Made by a program: the position numbers and the translations under genes
The notes under the pieces: model-generated
Databases searched by the model: none
Told to the model about the DNA's origin: nothing
The model's input: the letters and a program-made list of their open reading frames with translations, nothing else
From: Bradymonas sediminis
GTDB lineage: Bacteria > Myxococcota_A > Bradymonadia > Bradymonadales > Bradymonadaceae
DNA length: 64,000 nucleotides
Direction of reading: 5' to 3'
NCBI RefSeq assembly: GCF_003258315.1
Contig: NZ_CP030032.1
Coordinates: 3,598,501-3,662,500, forward strand
Shown here: one piece after another, positions 37,002-46,365 of the stretch
Numbering within the stretch: position 1 is the first letter of the stretch
How the letters are laid out: each line of letters starts with the position of its first letter

Positions 37002-38150
37002 ATGTCCCCTTCAAAGCCCTCAAAACCCAGCCACCAGCCGCTGATCGACGGCGACGCCGAGAAGCCAGCGGCTCTGCGGCGCGCCCAAAATAGCGCCGCG
37101 AACCTCATCTCTCGCCACCTAAAACCACGGGTCGAAGAGGCGATGACGGCGGTCGCGCCACTGGTCGAAAAAGGCGCGCATGCCGCCATCCTCAAGCTGG
37201 CCGAGCCGGGGCGCGCGCGCCTGCTCCAAAAGTCGATGGCCGGCCTGGCCCAGTGGACCATGGCCACCGGATTTGAGCTCGACCCGCACGCCGGCCTGCT
37301 CTTCGAATTTGTGGATACCCTGGAGCAATACCACTCCCGCGAGGTCGTGCTCAAAATCATCGCTCGCCATGCGAGCAGCTATGAGCGTGATATGCTCCAG
37401 CTAATGATGAAAGCGACTCAGAACGCGGGTCATTCCGGGCTGGCAAGCTTTGCAGGTGGCGACATGCCCGATTTCCTCAAGGAATTCATGGGCTTGAACA
37501 CCGCCCAAGAGACCCCAAATCCTGATAGTGGCAGCGGTGAAGATGCGTCCAAATTCGCCGCGGAGTTCGAGCGCCAACGCGCACGACTCGGCGATTCGAT
37601 GCTCGACCTGCTCTGCGAATTGGCGGCCCTGGAGTCCGACGAATTGCCGCCGCACACCCCCGACGCCCAGCGGGCGTATTTCGAGGACGCCCCCATCGAG
37701 CCGCGCTTTAAATTGTTGGCGAAGTTAGCCGCCGGTGACCCCGAGGCGTTCGCCGCCGTCGCACAACAAAGCGCTGAGCAAAGCGCCGAGAAAAGCGCCC
37801 GCGCCGAGGGCGGCCTGCGGGCAAAGTTCGGTGGCTCGCGGCTGGGGCGCATCTTGCGCCGTGATTCCGCTCGCTCCGCCGAAGCCGAGGCAAAGGCGGA
37901 CGACACCCCGCCAGAGACACCCGCCACCCCGCCGTCGGGCATGCTCGCGCGATTTGTCCCCTCGCTCAACGACCCGGCGACCCGCTTTTTAACCACCAGC
38001 CACCTCTTTTTTCTGCAGAGCTACCTGATGCGCACCACGATTGAGGGGCTGCCGCAGATGCTGGCGACCGTGGCCGAGCTCGAGCGCGAGGTCGAGCGGA
38101 ACCAGGAGGATGTCATGGTCATCGACCCGCCCGAGCCTCCCTCAAAATAA
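37002..38150 (+). CDS. Protein of unknown function
   Basis: I do not recognise the family. The 382-residue protein has no signal peptide and no obvious membrane helix. The first 150 residues look helical (MTAVAPLVEKGAHAAILKLA, LLFEFVDTLEQYHSREVVLK). The middle is Ala/Ser/Glu-rich and probably disordered (AEQSAEKSARAEGGLRAKF), and the C-terminal 70 residues are helical again (RFLTTSHLFFLQSYLMRTTI). Arg and Lys cluster in GGSRLGRILRRDSARS. No convincing ribosome site precedes the ATG at 37002, and the leader is AT-rich, so the true start may differ. The next gene is the deoxynucleoside kinase, 186 bp on, past a weak terminator. Confidence 0.6.
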   Translation: MSPSKPSKPSHQPLIDGDAEKPAALRRAQNSAANLISRHLKPRVEEAMTAVAPLVEKGAHAAILKLAEPGRARLLQKSMAGLAQWTMATGFELDPHAGLLFEFVDTLEQYHSREVVLKIIARHASSYERDMLQLMMKATQNAGHSGLASFAGGDMPDFLKEFMGLNTAQETPNPDSGSGEDASKFAAEFERQRARLGDSMLDLLCELAALESDELPPHTPDAQRAYFEDAPIEPRFKLLAKLAAGDPEAFAAVAQQSAEQSAEKSARAEGGLRAKFGGSRLGRILRRDSARSAEAEAKADDTPPETPATPPSGMLARFVPSLNDPATRFLTTSHLFFLQSYLMRTTIEGLPQMLATVAELEREVERNQEDVMVIDPPEPPSK

Positions 38151-38178
38151 AACCGAGTCCGGCCCATCGTTTGGGCTC

Positions 38179-38203
38179 GAGCGGGCAATTCGCCCGGTTT
38201 TCT
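38179..38203 (+). terminator. Weak intrinsic terminator
   Basis: GCGGGCAATTCGCCCG-type hairpin (about 38181-38195) followed by GTTTTCTTG. The stem is short. Confidence 0.45.
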
Positions 38204-38336
38204 TGTGCCCACGCCAATGCTCCGTTATGCAAGGGGGCGCGGTCGGCCCGAAGATGGCCATTGATCGCCCCAAAATAGTTATTAAATGGACCGATGGCTC
38301 CCCTGGAGTCCCCCAAATACACACTGAGATTTTGCA

Positions 38337-39017
38337 ATGGCTCCCAAAGTATTTGTTGCCCTCGCCGGCAATATCGGCACCGGGAAAAGCACGGCTGCGC
38401 GACTTCTATCGCGGCATTTCGGCTTCGAGATCTTCCACGAGCCTGTCCTCGATAACCGCTTTTTGAAGGCCTATTATCAGGATATGACGCGCTGGAGCTT
38501 CACGCTCCAGATGGAGTTTTTGCTCAAGCGCATCGAGCACCATATGATGATCGAGCGCCACACCGGCTCCTGCGTGCAGGACCGCACGCTGATCGAAGAC
38601 CCCGAGATTTTCGCCAAATACCTGCACGGACTGGGCCATCTAAGCGACAACGAACTGGACCTGTATTTCGACTATTTCCAGCGCTTTAGCACCCAGGTTT
38701 CCCAGCCCAATAAAGTGATCTTGCTGCACACCCCGGACGTCAACGTGCTGCTTAAACGCATCGCGCTGCGCGGGCGAGAAGAAGAGCGCGGCATCACCGC
38801 CGCGTTCCTCAATGGCCTCAATGGGTATTATAATTCGTTCGCGAGCGTGGCGCAGAGCAAATACAACACGCAGGTGCTCAGCGTCGACATCACGAATTTA
38901 GATATCCGCGAGGGCGCGGGGAAATGCCAATTCTTGGAGGAGGTCCAGGTCTTCCTGACCGCCGATCTGCCGCCCGACAATCAACTGCCCTTCGCGATTG
39001 CGCCGACGCAGAGCTGA
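38337..39017 (+). CDS. Deoxynucleoside kinase (dNK/dCK-dGK family)
   Basis: Phosphorylates deoxynucleosides in the salvage pathway. Visible features are the P-loop ALAGNIGTGKSTAARLL, the substrate glutamate region FEIFHEPVLDNRFLKAYY, the RWSFTLQMEFLLKRIEHH helix, the DRT catalytic motif in SCVQDRTLIEDPEIFAK, and the lid region LRGREEERGITAAFLNGLN. The 226-residue length is normal for bacterial dAK/dGK enzymes. Which nucleoside it prefers cannot be read off the sequence. It ends 20 bp from the stop of a convergent small membrane-protein gene. Confidence 0.88.
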   Translation: MAPKVFVALAGNIGTGKSTAARLLSRHFGFEIFHEPVLDNRFLKAYYQDMTRWSFTLQMEFLLKRIEHHMMIERHTGSCVQDRTLIEDPEIFAKYLHGLGHLSDNELDLYFDYFQRFSTQVSQPNKVILLHTPDVNVLLKRIALRGREEERGITAAFLNGLNGYYNSFASVAQSKYNTQVLSVDITNLDIREGAGKCQFLEEVQVFLTADLPPDNQLPFAIAPTQS

Positions 39018-39036
39018 GCGCGGGCGGCCGCGGCGC

Positions 39037-39180
39037 TCAAGCCGTCAAGCGCAGCGCGATAAAGCCCAGGATAAACAGCGCGGTCACCGCGATCAGGGTG
39101 ATGATAAAGCGTCGCCCCCGCGCGTCCTGGTTTTTCTGCTTGGTGGTTCTGGGCTTCTTACGTCGTTTTGATTTTGCCAT
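39037..39180 (-). CDS. Small single-helix membrane protein
   Basis: A 47-residue frame (ATG at 39180 to TGA at 39037) encoding a very basic N-terminus of about 25 residues (MAKSKRRKKPRTTKQKNQ and following), then one hydrophobic helix FIITLIAVTALFILGFIAL. The net positive N-terminus with a single helix predicts N-in topology. The ribosome site is weak (GAAATGAAATATT before the ATG). Composition and topology are unlike a random shadow frame, and it fits the gap between the kinase and the DHH-CBS gene. Function unknown. Confidence 0.6.
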   Translation of the reverse strand: MAKSKRRKKPRTTKQKNQDARGRRFIITLIAVTALFILGFIALRLTA

Positions 39181-39285
39181 AATATTTCATTTCGGTATGA
39201 GTGCTCGGAAATAGGCGCAAACCGCCGCAATTTTCCGTTCATTATTTATGACGGATATTCGCGTCCTTCAACGCGACGATCATAG

Positions 39286-40656
39286 TCATTTTTGCTCAGA
39301 AAGGCCAAGTGATTCCTGGTTATACATGCGGCGCAAGATATCGCTGCGGGTGATAATACCGACCAGGCGCCCGCCGTCGCGCACCGGCAGCCGGCCAATA
39401 TCGCGCTGGGTCATCAGCTCGAAGGCGTCCAGAATCGGCTCATCCTGGGGGATGGCGACCACCTCGTGGCTCATATGGCTGGCGACCGGCAGATGCAGAT
39501 TCCCACCCGCCTCGGCGCGCGCGATGTCGCGCCGCGAGATGATGCCGTCGATGATGGTGCAATTGACGTCGCTGGAGTCGCCAACCTCGGCGTCGCATAC
39601 CTCCTCGGACTCCGCCGAGCGCACCGGCGCGCCGCTGAAATTCCAGCGCTCCAGCAACGCCTTGGCCTCACCCAACGACACATCTCGCCCGATGGTTTGC
39701 ACCGGCGAACTCATCAGGTCCGAGACGCGGGTCGGCGATAGATCCGAAGCGTTCAGCGCCTCCTTTATCTCGGCGATCACCGACGCTTCGTCTCGCCCCT
39801 TAAAGGACGCAGCCCCCGCCCCGGCGTGGCCGCCGCCGCCCATCCCGGCCAGGATCTTACCGACGTTGATATAGGGCACGCGGCTGCGCCCGACGACCTG
39901 CACGCGCTTGCCCTGGTCGAAGCCTATGACGCCAAAGATCGCGTCGTGGCCGCCCAGGCGCATCACGTCTTCGACCACGCCGGCGGCCGACTGGACGAAT
40001 TTGGCCGCGTGCCCGGTGCTGATCGCGATCTCAACGGCGTCGACGCTGACCTCTTCGAGCTGCCCCATCATCTGCGTCAATAATTGGAATTGCTCGGGCG
40101 TAAAGCGCTGGCGCATATAGCGGTTGACCACCGCCAGGCGCGCGCCCATGCGCAGGAGGTAGGCCGCGGCGTCGATATCGCGCGGGGTGGTCCCGTCAAA
40201 GGACAGGCTGCCGGTGTCGGAGTAAATCCCCAACAGCGCCAGGGTCGCCTCCCACTCATTGAGCTCGATGCCGGCCTCTTGCAGGCGCTCGCACAGTAAG
40301 GTCGCACACGAGCCCACGGGCTCGACGTTGACCTCGTCGGCCTCAATATCGTCGGCGCTTGCGGGGTGATGGTCGTAGACGATGACGCGTTTGGCGGTCT
40401 TAAAGAACTCGGTGTATTCGCGAAGTCGGCGCCCATTTCGCACGTCGACCACCACGATCTCGTCGACCGAAGCCGCGTCGACCTCGGGCACGCGCAGCAA
40501 GCCCGCGCGGTCTTTGTGCAGGGCGAGGTAGCGCTGCGTCGACAGGCTCACCGCGCGCGGGCGCACGCAGACCGCGTCGCCGTAGAGCTTTCGCGCGCAC
40601 ACCAGACTCGCCACCGCATCTAAATCAGCATTCGCGTGGGTGATAATGACGCGCAT
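39286..40656 (-). CDS. DHH-family phosphoesterase with two CBS domains
   Basis: Two-part protein of 456 residues. The N-terminal DHH/DHHA1 phosphoesterase module has metal motifs ITHANADLDAVASL, VVDVRNG, IVYDHHPAS (Asp95-His97) and, in DHHA1, GGGGHAGAGAASF. It is followed by a CBS pair (about residues 315-450): VSDLMSSPVQTIGRDVSL to the second CBS ending RRMYNQESLG. This is the same order as the N-terminal half of A-adding (CCA-adding) tRNA nucleotidyltransferases of Aquifex and delta-proteobacterial type, but the polymerase half is missing, as the stop lies at the end of the CBS region. It may degrade short nucleotides or cyclic dinucleotides under CBS-ligand control. That is inference. Confidence 0.85.
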   Translation of the reverse strand: MRVIITHANADLDAVASLVCARKLYGDAVCVRPRAVSLSTQRYLALHKDRAGLLRVPEVDAASVDEIVVVDVRNGRRLREYTEFFKTAKRVIVYDHHPASADDIEADEVNVEPVGSCATLLCERLQEAGIELNEWEATLALLGIYSDTGSLSFDGTTPRDIDAAAYLLRMGARLAVVNRYMRQRFTPEQFQLLTQMMGQLEEVSVDAVEIAISTGHAAKFVQSAAGVVEDVMRLGGHDAIFGVIGFDQGKRVQVVGRSRVPYINVGKILAGMGGGGHAGAGAASFKGRDEASVIAEIKEALNASDLSPTRVSDLMSSPVQTIGRDVSLGEAKALLERWNFSGAPVRSAESEEVCDAEVGDSSDVNCTIIDGIISRRDIARAEAGGNLHLPVASHMSHEVVAIPQDEPILDAFELMTQRDIGRLPVRDGGRLVGIITRSDILRRMYNQESLGLSEQK

Positions 40657-40870
40657 AATTCAGTCTCCGACACAATAATTGGGTGGCCCTCAAGGGCGAT
40701 TCTTAAAATTTATAGCCGTTTCTTCCTAGCTCAGGATGCCGCCCAAGGTCTACCCCAGATTGCGCCAAAGGCCCACGCCTGCCCGCGTCGCTCGCTATAA
40801 AAGGCGCCCGACCTTTGCTAGAAAGTTATACTCGCAATCACCGCCCTCCTTCGAACGCAGCGAGCCTTTT

Positions 40871-41842
40871 ATGAAAGCCATCCAGATTAAAGAAAACGCC
40901 GAGCGAAACATGGTCCTTGCCGAGGTCCCGCGCCCCTCACCGGGTCCCGGCGAGGTGCTGATCAAAGCGGTCGCGACCGCGGTGAACCGCGCGGATCTAT
41001 TGCAACGCACGGGTCGCTATCCGGTGCCCGAAGGGGCCAGTGAGATCCTGGGGCTCGAGGTCTCCGGCACCATCGCCGAGGTCGGCGAGGGTGTGCAGGG
41101 TTGGCAGCGCGGCGACCGCGTGTGCTGCCTGCTGTCGGGCGGCGGCTACGCCGAATATGTGGTGGCCCCGGCGCCCCTTCTCCTCGCGGTCCCCGACGAG
41201 ATGGACCTGGTCGAGGCGGCCGGCATTCCGGAGGTCTTTTTCACCGCCTACCTCAATGTCTTCTTGGAGGCGAACCTCGCCGAGGGCGAGCGCGTGCTGG
41301 TCCACGCCGGGGCCTCCGGGGTTGGCAGCGCGGCGATTCAACTCTGCAATCTCTTCGACTCCCCGGTGTACGCGACCGCGAGCGCGGCCAAGCTCGGCTT
41401 CTTGCGCGAGTTGGGCGTCGAGGCGGCCATCGACCGCCATCGCGAAGACTTCGCCGAGCAGATCAAGGAGCTCACCGACGGCGAGGGCGTCGACATCATC
41501 CTCGACCCGGTGGGCGCGGATTACCTGCAGAAGAATATCAGCGTGCTGAAGTTGCGCGGGCGGCTGGTGCTCATCGGGCTGCTGTCGGGTGCTAACACCG
41601 AGCTGTCGCTCACCCCGATCTTGATGCGCCGATTACGGGTCATCGGCTCGGTCTTGCGAAGCCGCACGCTGGCCGAGAAGACCGAGATCGCCGAGCGCTT
41701 CCGCCAGGAGATCTGGCCCTGGTTCCAGCGCGGCGAGCTTCGCCCCATCATCGACCGGACATTGCCCATCGCCCAGGCCGAACAGGCTCACGCCGTGCTT
41801 CGAAATAACGAGAATATCGGCAAAGTGCTGCTGACATTCTGA
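40871..41842 (+). CDS. NAD(P)H:quinone oxidoreductase, PIG3/MDR family
   Basis: Medium-chain dehydrogenase/reductase without zinc-binding cysteines. It starts MKAIQIKENAERNMVLAEVP; GHE-type zinc motifs of alcohol dehydrogenases are absent. The family segments are ADLLQRTGRYPVPEGASEIL, GLEVSGTIAEVGEGV, the Rossmann motif LVHAGASGVGSAAIQLC and the DIILDPVGADYLQKNISVLK segment. The frame opens at 40736, but the ATG at 40871 starts just before the first conserved strand. The 323-residue product fits the family. Activity towards quinones or other enones is known for the family, but the substrate here is not known. Confidence 0.88.
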   Translation: MKAIQIKENAERNMVLAEVPRPSPGPGEVLIKAVATAVNRADLLQRTGRYPVPEGASEILGLEVSGTIAEVGEGVQGWQRGDRVCCLLSGGGYAEYVVAPAPLLLAVPDEMDLVEAAGIPEVFFTAYLNVFLEANLAEGERVLVHAGASGVGSAAIQLCNLFDSPVYATASAAKLGFLRELGVEAAIDRHREDFAEQIKELTDGEGVDIILDPVGADYLQKNISVLKLRGRLVLIGLLSGANTELSLTPILMRRLRVIGSVLRSRTLAEKTEIAERFRQEIWPWFQRGELRPIIDRTLPIAQAEQAHAVLRNNENIGKVLLTF

Positions 41843-41959
41843 GCGCGCTAAACGGGCCTTGGGAGCGCAGAAAAAGATATATTTCGACTCCCCCGGTGGC
41901 ATTTCGAAGGGGTTTTGTATATAGACGTGTGGAAACCCAAGACCTAAGGATTTTGACGT

Positions 41960-42721
41960 ATGGGAACTTCGAATATTTCGGACACTTCAGTCCATTCAAA
42001 TACAGGCAGACATTACGATTATTCCCCCGGACACCGCGCGCTCGAGATCGTGGCGATCGCGCTCTGCCTGGCCATGCTTGGAGAGCTGAGCTGGCGGTTG
42101 ATTATGGCCATCGTGGCGGCGCCGGGGCTCGCGTCGATGGGCTGGTTGGTGGGCGCTGCGCTGGTGGGCTACCTCTGCGCAGACCTCGCCTCGGGCATCG
42201 TGCATTGGCTGGCCGACCGCTTCGGCTCGCCCGAGACGCCCATTTTGGGCCAGGCATTTGTGCATCCGTTTCGCGAGCACCATACCTTCCCCAAGAAGAT
42301 CTTGGAGCACGATTTTGTCGAGGTAAACGGCAATAACTGCGTGGCGATGCTGCTGTTTTTGGTGCCGATGCAATTCGTATTGCCCGCGGCGCTCAGCGGC
42401 GCGTACGTCGGCCTGGCAAGCTTCACGGTGACCTTCTCGCTGGGCATCTTTTTGACCAACCAATTCCACCAATGGGCCCACGCGAGCGAAGTCGGCCCGG
42501 TGGTCAAGGTGCTCCAACGCTCGCGTCTGGTCCTGTCGCCGGAGGCCCACGACCGCCATCACACGCTTCCCTATGAGAGTGATTATTGCATCACCTCGGG
42601 CTGGATGAACCCGCTCTTGGAGCGCATCAACCTCTTTGGAAATATCGAGAAATTGCTCAACCATAAGGGACCCGAGCCGTATGTCCCGCCGACGGCCGAG
42701 GAGCAGCCCAGCGCTGAATAA
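41960..42721 (+). CDS. carF: CarF/TMEM189-family desaturase (plasmanylethanolamine desaturase-like)
   Basis: Membrane-bound di-iron desaturase of the Kua/TMEM189 family. In Myxococcus xanthus CarF and in human TMEM189, it introduces the vinyl-ether double bond of plasmalogens, and CarF is needed for the light response of carotenoid genes. The family His motifs are present: GIVHWLADRFG, HPFREHHTFPKKI, NQFHQWAH and SPEAHDRHHTLPYESDYCITS. Two to four helices are seen near residues 25-75 and 120-155. The ribosome site TAAGGA precedes the ATG. The 253-residue length is close to the known homologues. Whether this organism makes plasmalogens is not shown here. Confidence 0.88.
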   Translation: MGTSNISDTSVHSNTGRHYDYSPGHRALEIVAIALCLAMLGELSWRLIMAIVAAPGLASMGWLVGAALVGYLCADLASGIVHWLADRFGSPETPILGQAFVHPFREHHTFPKKILEHDFVEVNGNNCVAMLLFLVPMQFVLPAALSGAYVGLASFTVTFSLGIFLTNQFHQWAHASEVGPVVKVLQRSRLVLSPEAHDRHHTLPYESDYCITSGWMNPLLERINLFGNIEKLLNHKGPEPYVPPTAEEQPSAE

Positions 42722-42748
42722 CCTCGCCGAAGTCATCGACTAAATAGA

Positions 42749-42786
42749 AAACCCGGGCTGGCCTAAATGGCCGCCCGGGCTTTATT
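42749..42786 (+). terminator. Intrinsic terminator after carF
   Basis: CCCGGGC (42752-42758) pairs with GCCCGGG (42773-42779), with inner GGCC/GGCC pairs and loop TAAAT, followed by CTTTATTAT. It also lies at the end of the convergent kinase gene. Confidence 0.85.
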
Positions 42787-42803
42787 ATGCGCGCGCCCGC
42801 TCG

Positions 42804-44720
42804 TTAAACCCCGCGGGGCGCCGCGTCGGGCTCCGCGCCGAGCAGGTGATAGATTCCGACCGCGGTCAGGCTTATCAGATGGGTGAGCGGAAAGATCCAC
42901 GGGGCATACGCCGGCCAGACCATCGCAGCGACCGCCCCCAACACATAGCCGGGCACCCCGAAGAGCAGGCGAGAGTCGATATTGATGACGATGTAGATGC
43001 CGAGCAACGCCACCATCGTCAGGTCGGCGGCCAGGGCGAAGGCGATGGTGCCGGCGCCGAAATACACCCCGACGCGCATCATCAAGGCGAGTAAAATCGG
43101 CATCCAGACCGAGGTGACGAGCAGTCGATTGAGGCGGGTGGTGAAGAGGCGTTTTCGAAACACAAAGCAGATGGCGGCCAGCAGAACGACCAACGCGACC
43201 TGCCCGCCCACAAGACTCAGCGCGGTCACCTGAACCCCGAGCAGTTGCGGCAAAAGTTGCGGCACGGCGACCGCCAGGGCGATGCCGAACCAGAACTTTG
43301 CCTTCGCGCGCCCGGCGACCTTCGGGTCCATCTCGCGGCGCAGCTCCTCAACCTCTTGTTGGCCGCGCTGAAAGCTCTCAAAAGCCGGCTCGACGCGGGC
43401 GGCCAGGGCCGGGTTTGGGCGGGGAAGGTCTTCGAGCAAGCGCATCGCGGCGCCGGGGTTGTCGCGCTCGAGCTCGAACTCGATCAACAACTCAAGCGCC
43501 TCCTGCAGGGTATTTCGGGCGGTGGGGCCGTCGGGCCACTGGCGAATCGACTCCTCAAGGGCCTGGCGCGCGGCGCCAAAGACCGAATAGACCTGGGCGT
43601 TGTCGAGGATGCCGGCGGCGAGCAGGCGGCGAAGCTCGGCGGTTCGCTCCCAGCCGCGCTCGGCCAGGTCCTGGGCGGCCTCGCGCTCGCGAAACGAAAT
43701 AATCGCCTGGCGAAACGCCTCGATGGACGCATATCGGTCCGCCGGATAGCGGGCCATCGCGCGATTACAAATCTCACCCAATTCGGCCGGCACCGAGGAA
43801 TCGAAGATCTTCGGCTCGGACTGACTCGCCAAAAAGAACGCCGCCATCGGCGAGTCCTTGCCGTCGTGGGGGACTTCGCCGGTGAGCATAAAATAGAGCA
43901 GCCCGCCCATCAAATAGATGTCCGTTTTGGGGCCCGGCGGGTGCGAGAGATTGACCATCTCAGGCGCCATAAACGCCGGCGTGCCCACGACCTCTTCGGC
44001 GTTGGCGCGCGGGATGCTCCGGGGGACGCCGTCCTTAAAGGCCACCGCGATGCCCCAGTCGAGCAAATAGACCTCGCCGAAGGCCCCGGTCATGACATTG
44101 GCGGGCTTGATATCGCGGTGCACGATGCCCCGGCTGTGGGCGTAGGCGAGGGCCTGGCAGACGTCGATGATGACCTCGAGGTTCGCGTTGCGCTGGGCGG
44201 CCCGGGCCTGGCGGTCCAGCCCGTTGAGGCGCTCCTCCAGGGTCTCGCCCTCGATGCGCTTCATCACGACGAAGGGGTTGCCATTGCCGTCGCGCCCGAC
44301 CAGGTGGATGGGAACGATACCCGGATGCTCCAGGTACCCCATGATGCGCGCCTCGCGCAGCAGCAGGTTGAGCTCGGCCTCGCCGCGCTCCACACTCGTC
44401 GGGGTCGCGGCCTGCCCTGCCACGCTCAGCGGCGATTTAAGGGCGACGTCGCGGTGCAGGGTGGTCTGCTCGGCCAGATACACCGCCCCGGCGCCGCCCT
44501 CCCCGAGCTGGCGACTCACCCGAAAGAGCGCGCGCGTATCGCCGGGGTCTTTGGTGACGGTGATCAGCGGAAACGGCGTCTCCTTAAGCCAATCGGTGGC
44601 GCCAGCGTCCGGGACCTCTCCGCGGATCGTGGACTGAATCGTCGGCGCCTTAGCCACCGCGCGTTTTGAGAGCGCCTCCCGAAAGGCGAGGATTTCAGCA
44701 GATGGTGCGTCTTGTGTCAT
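42804..44720 (-). CDS. Ser/Thr protein kinase with TPR-like linker and C-terminal membrane region
   Basis: Hanks-type kinase. The frame opens at 44747, but the ATG at 44720 has a GGAG site at good spacing. The kinase domain begins FRVSRQLGEGGAGAVYLAEQ, with lysine in DVALKSPLS and catalytic loop IVHRDIKPANVM. The metal motif reads LLDWGIAVAF (DWG, not DFG), a variant that is common in some bacterial kinases and likely active. The insert in GNPFVVMKRIEGETLEERLN is unremarkable. Helical TPR-like repeats follow (GWERTAELRRLLAAGIL), then about six hydrophobic helices, from FGIALAVAVPQLLPQLLGV to LISLTAVGIYHLLGA. The signal sensed through the membrane region is unknown. Confidence 0.92.
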   Translation of the reverse strand: MTQDAPSAEILAFREALSKRAVAKAPTIQSTIRGEVPDAGATDWLKETPFPLITVTKDPGDTRALFRVSRQLGEGGAGAVYLAEQTTLHRDVALKSPLSVAGQAATPTSVERGEAELNLLLREARIMGYLEHPGIVPIHLVGRDGNGNPFVVMKRIEGETLEERLNGLDRQARAAQRNANLEVIIDVCQALAYAHSRGIVHRDIKPANVMTGAFGEVYLLDWGIAVAFKDGVPRSIPRANAEEVVGTPAFMAPEMVNLSHPPGPKTDIYLMGGLLYFMLTGEVPHDGKDSPMAAFFLASQSEPKIFDSSVPAELGEICNRAMARYPADRYASIEAFRQAIISFREREAAQDLAERGWERTAELRRLLAAGILDNAQVYSVFGAARQALEESIRQWPDGPTARNTLQEALELLIEFELERDNPGAAMRLLEDLPRPNPALAARVEPAFESFQRGQQEVEELRREMDPKVAGRAKAKFWFGIALAVAVPQLLPQLLGVQVTALSLVGGQVALVVLLAAICFVFRKRLFTTRLNRLLVTSVWMPILLALMMRVGVYFGAGTIAFALAADLTMVALLGIYIVINIDSRLLFGVPGYVLGAVAAMVWPAYAPWIFPLTHLISLTAVGIYHLLGAEPDAAPRGV

Positions 44721-44804
44721 AGCGCTTCTCCGTCGGTCATTGCGCAAGCCCCAGGAGTTGCGGCGACCTATCGACGCCCACCCTTCGCACAGGAGCCGGG
44801 GAGG

Positions 44805-46253
<1,449 letters not shown>

Positions 46254-46365
46254 GGGACGAGGACCCGCGCTAAAAGAGACTCAAACGACGTCACTTAGTG
46301 TCGCATATCCTCGCCCAATAAAACAATACAATCCGCATCGCGAAATATATTTTGCGCCGCCAACT

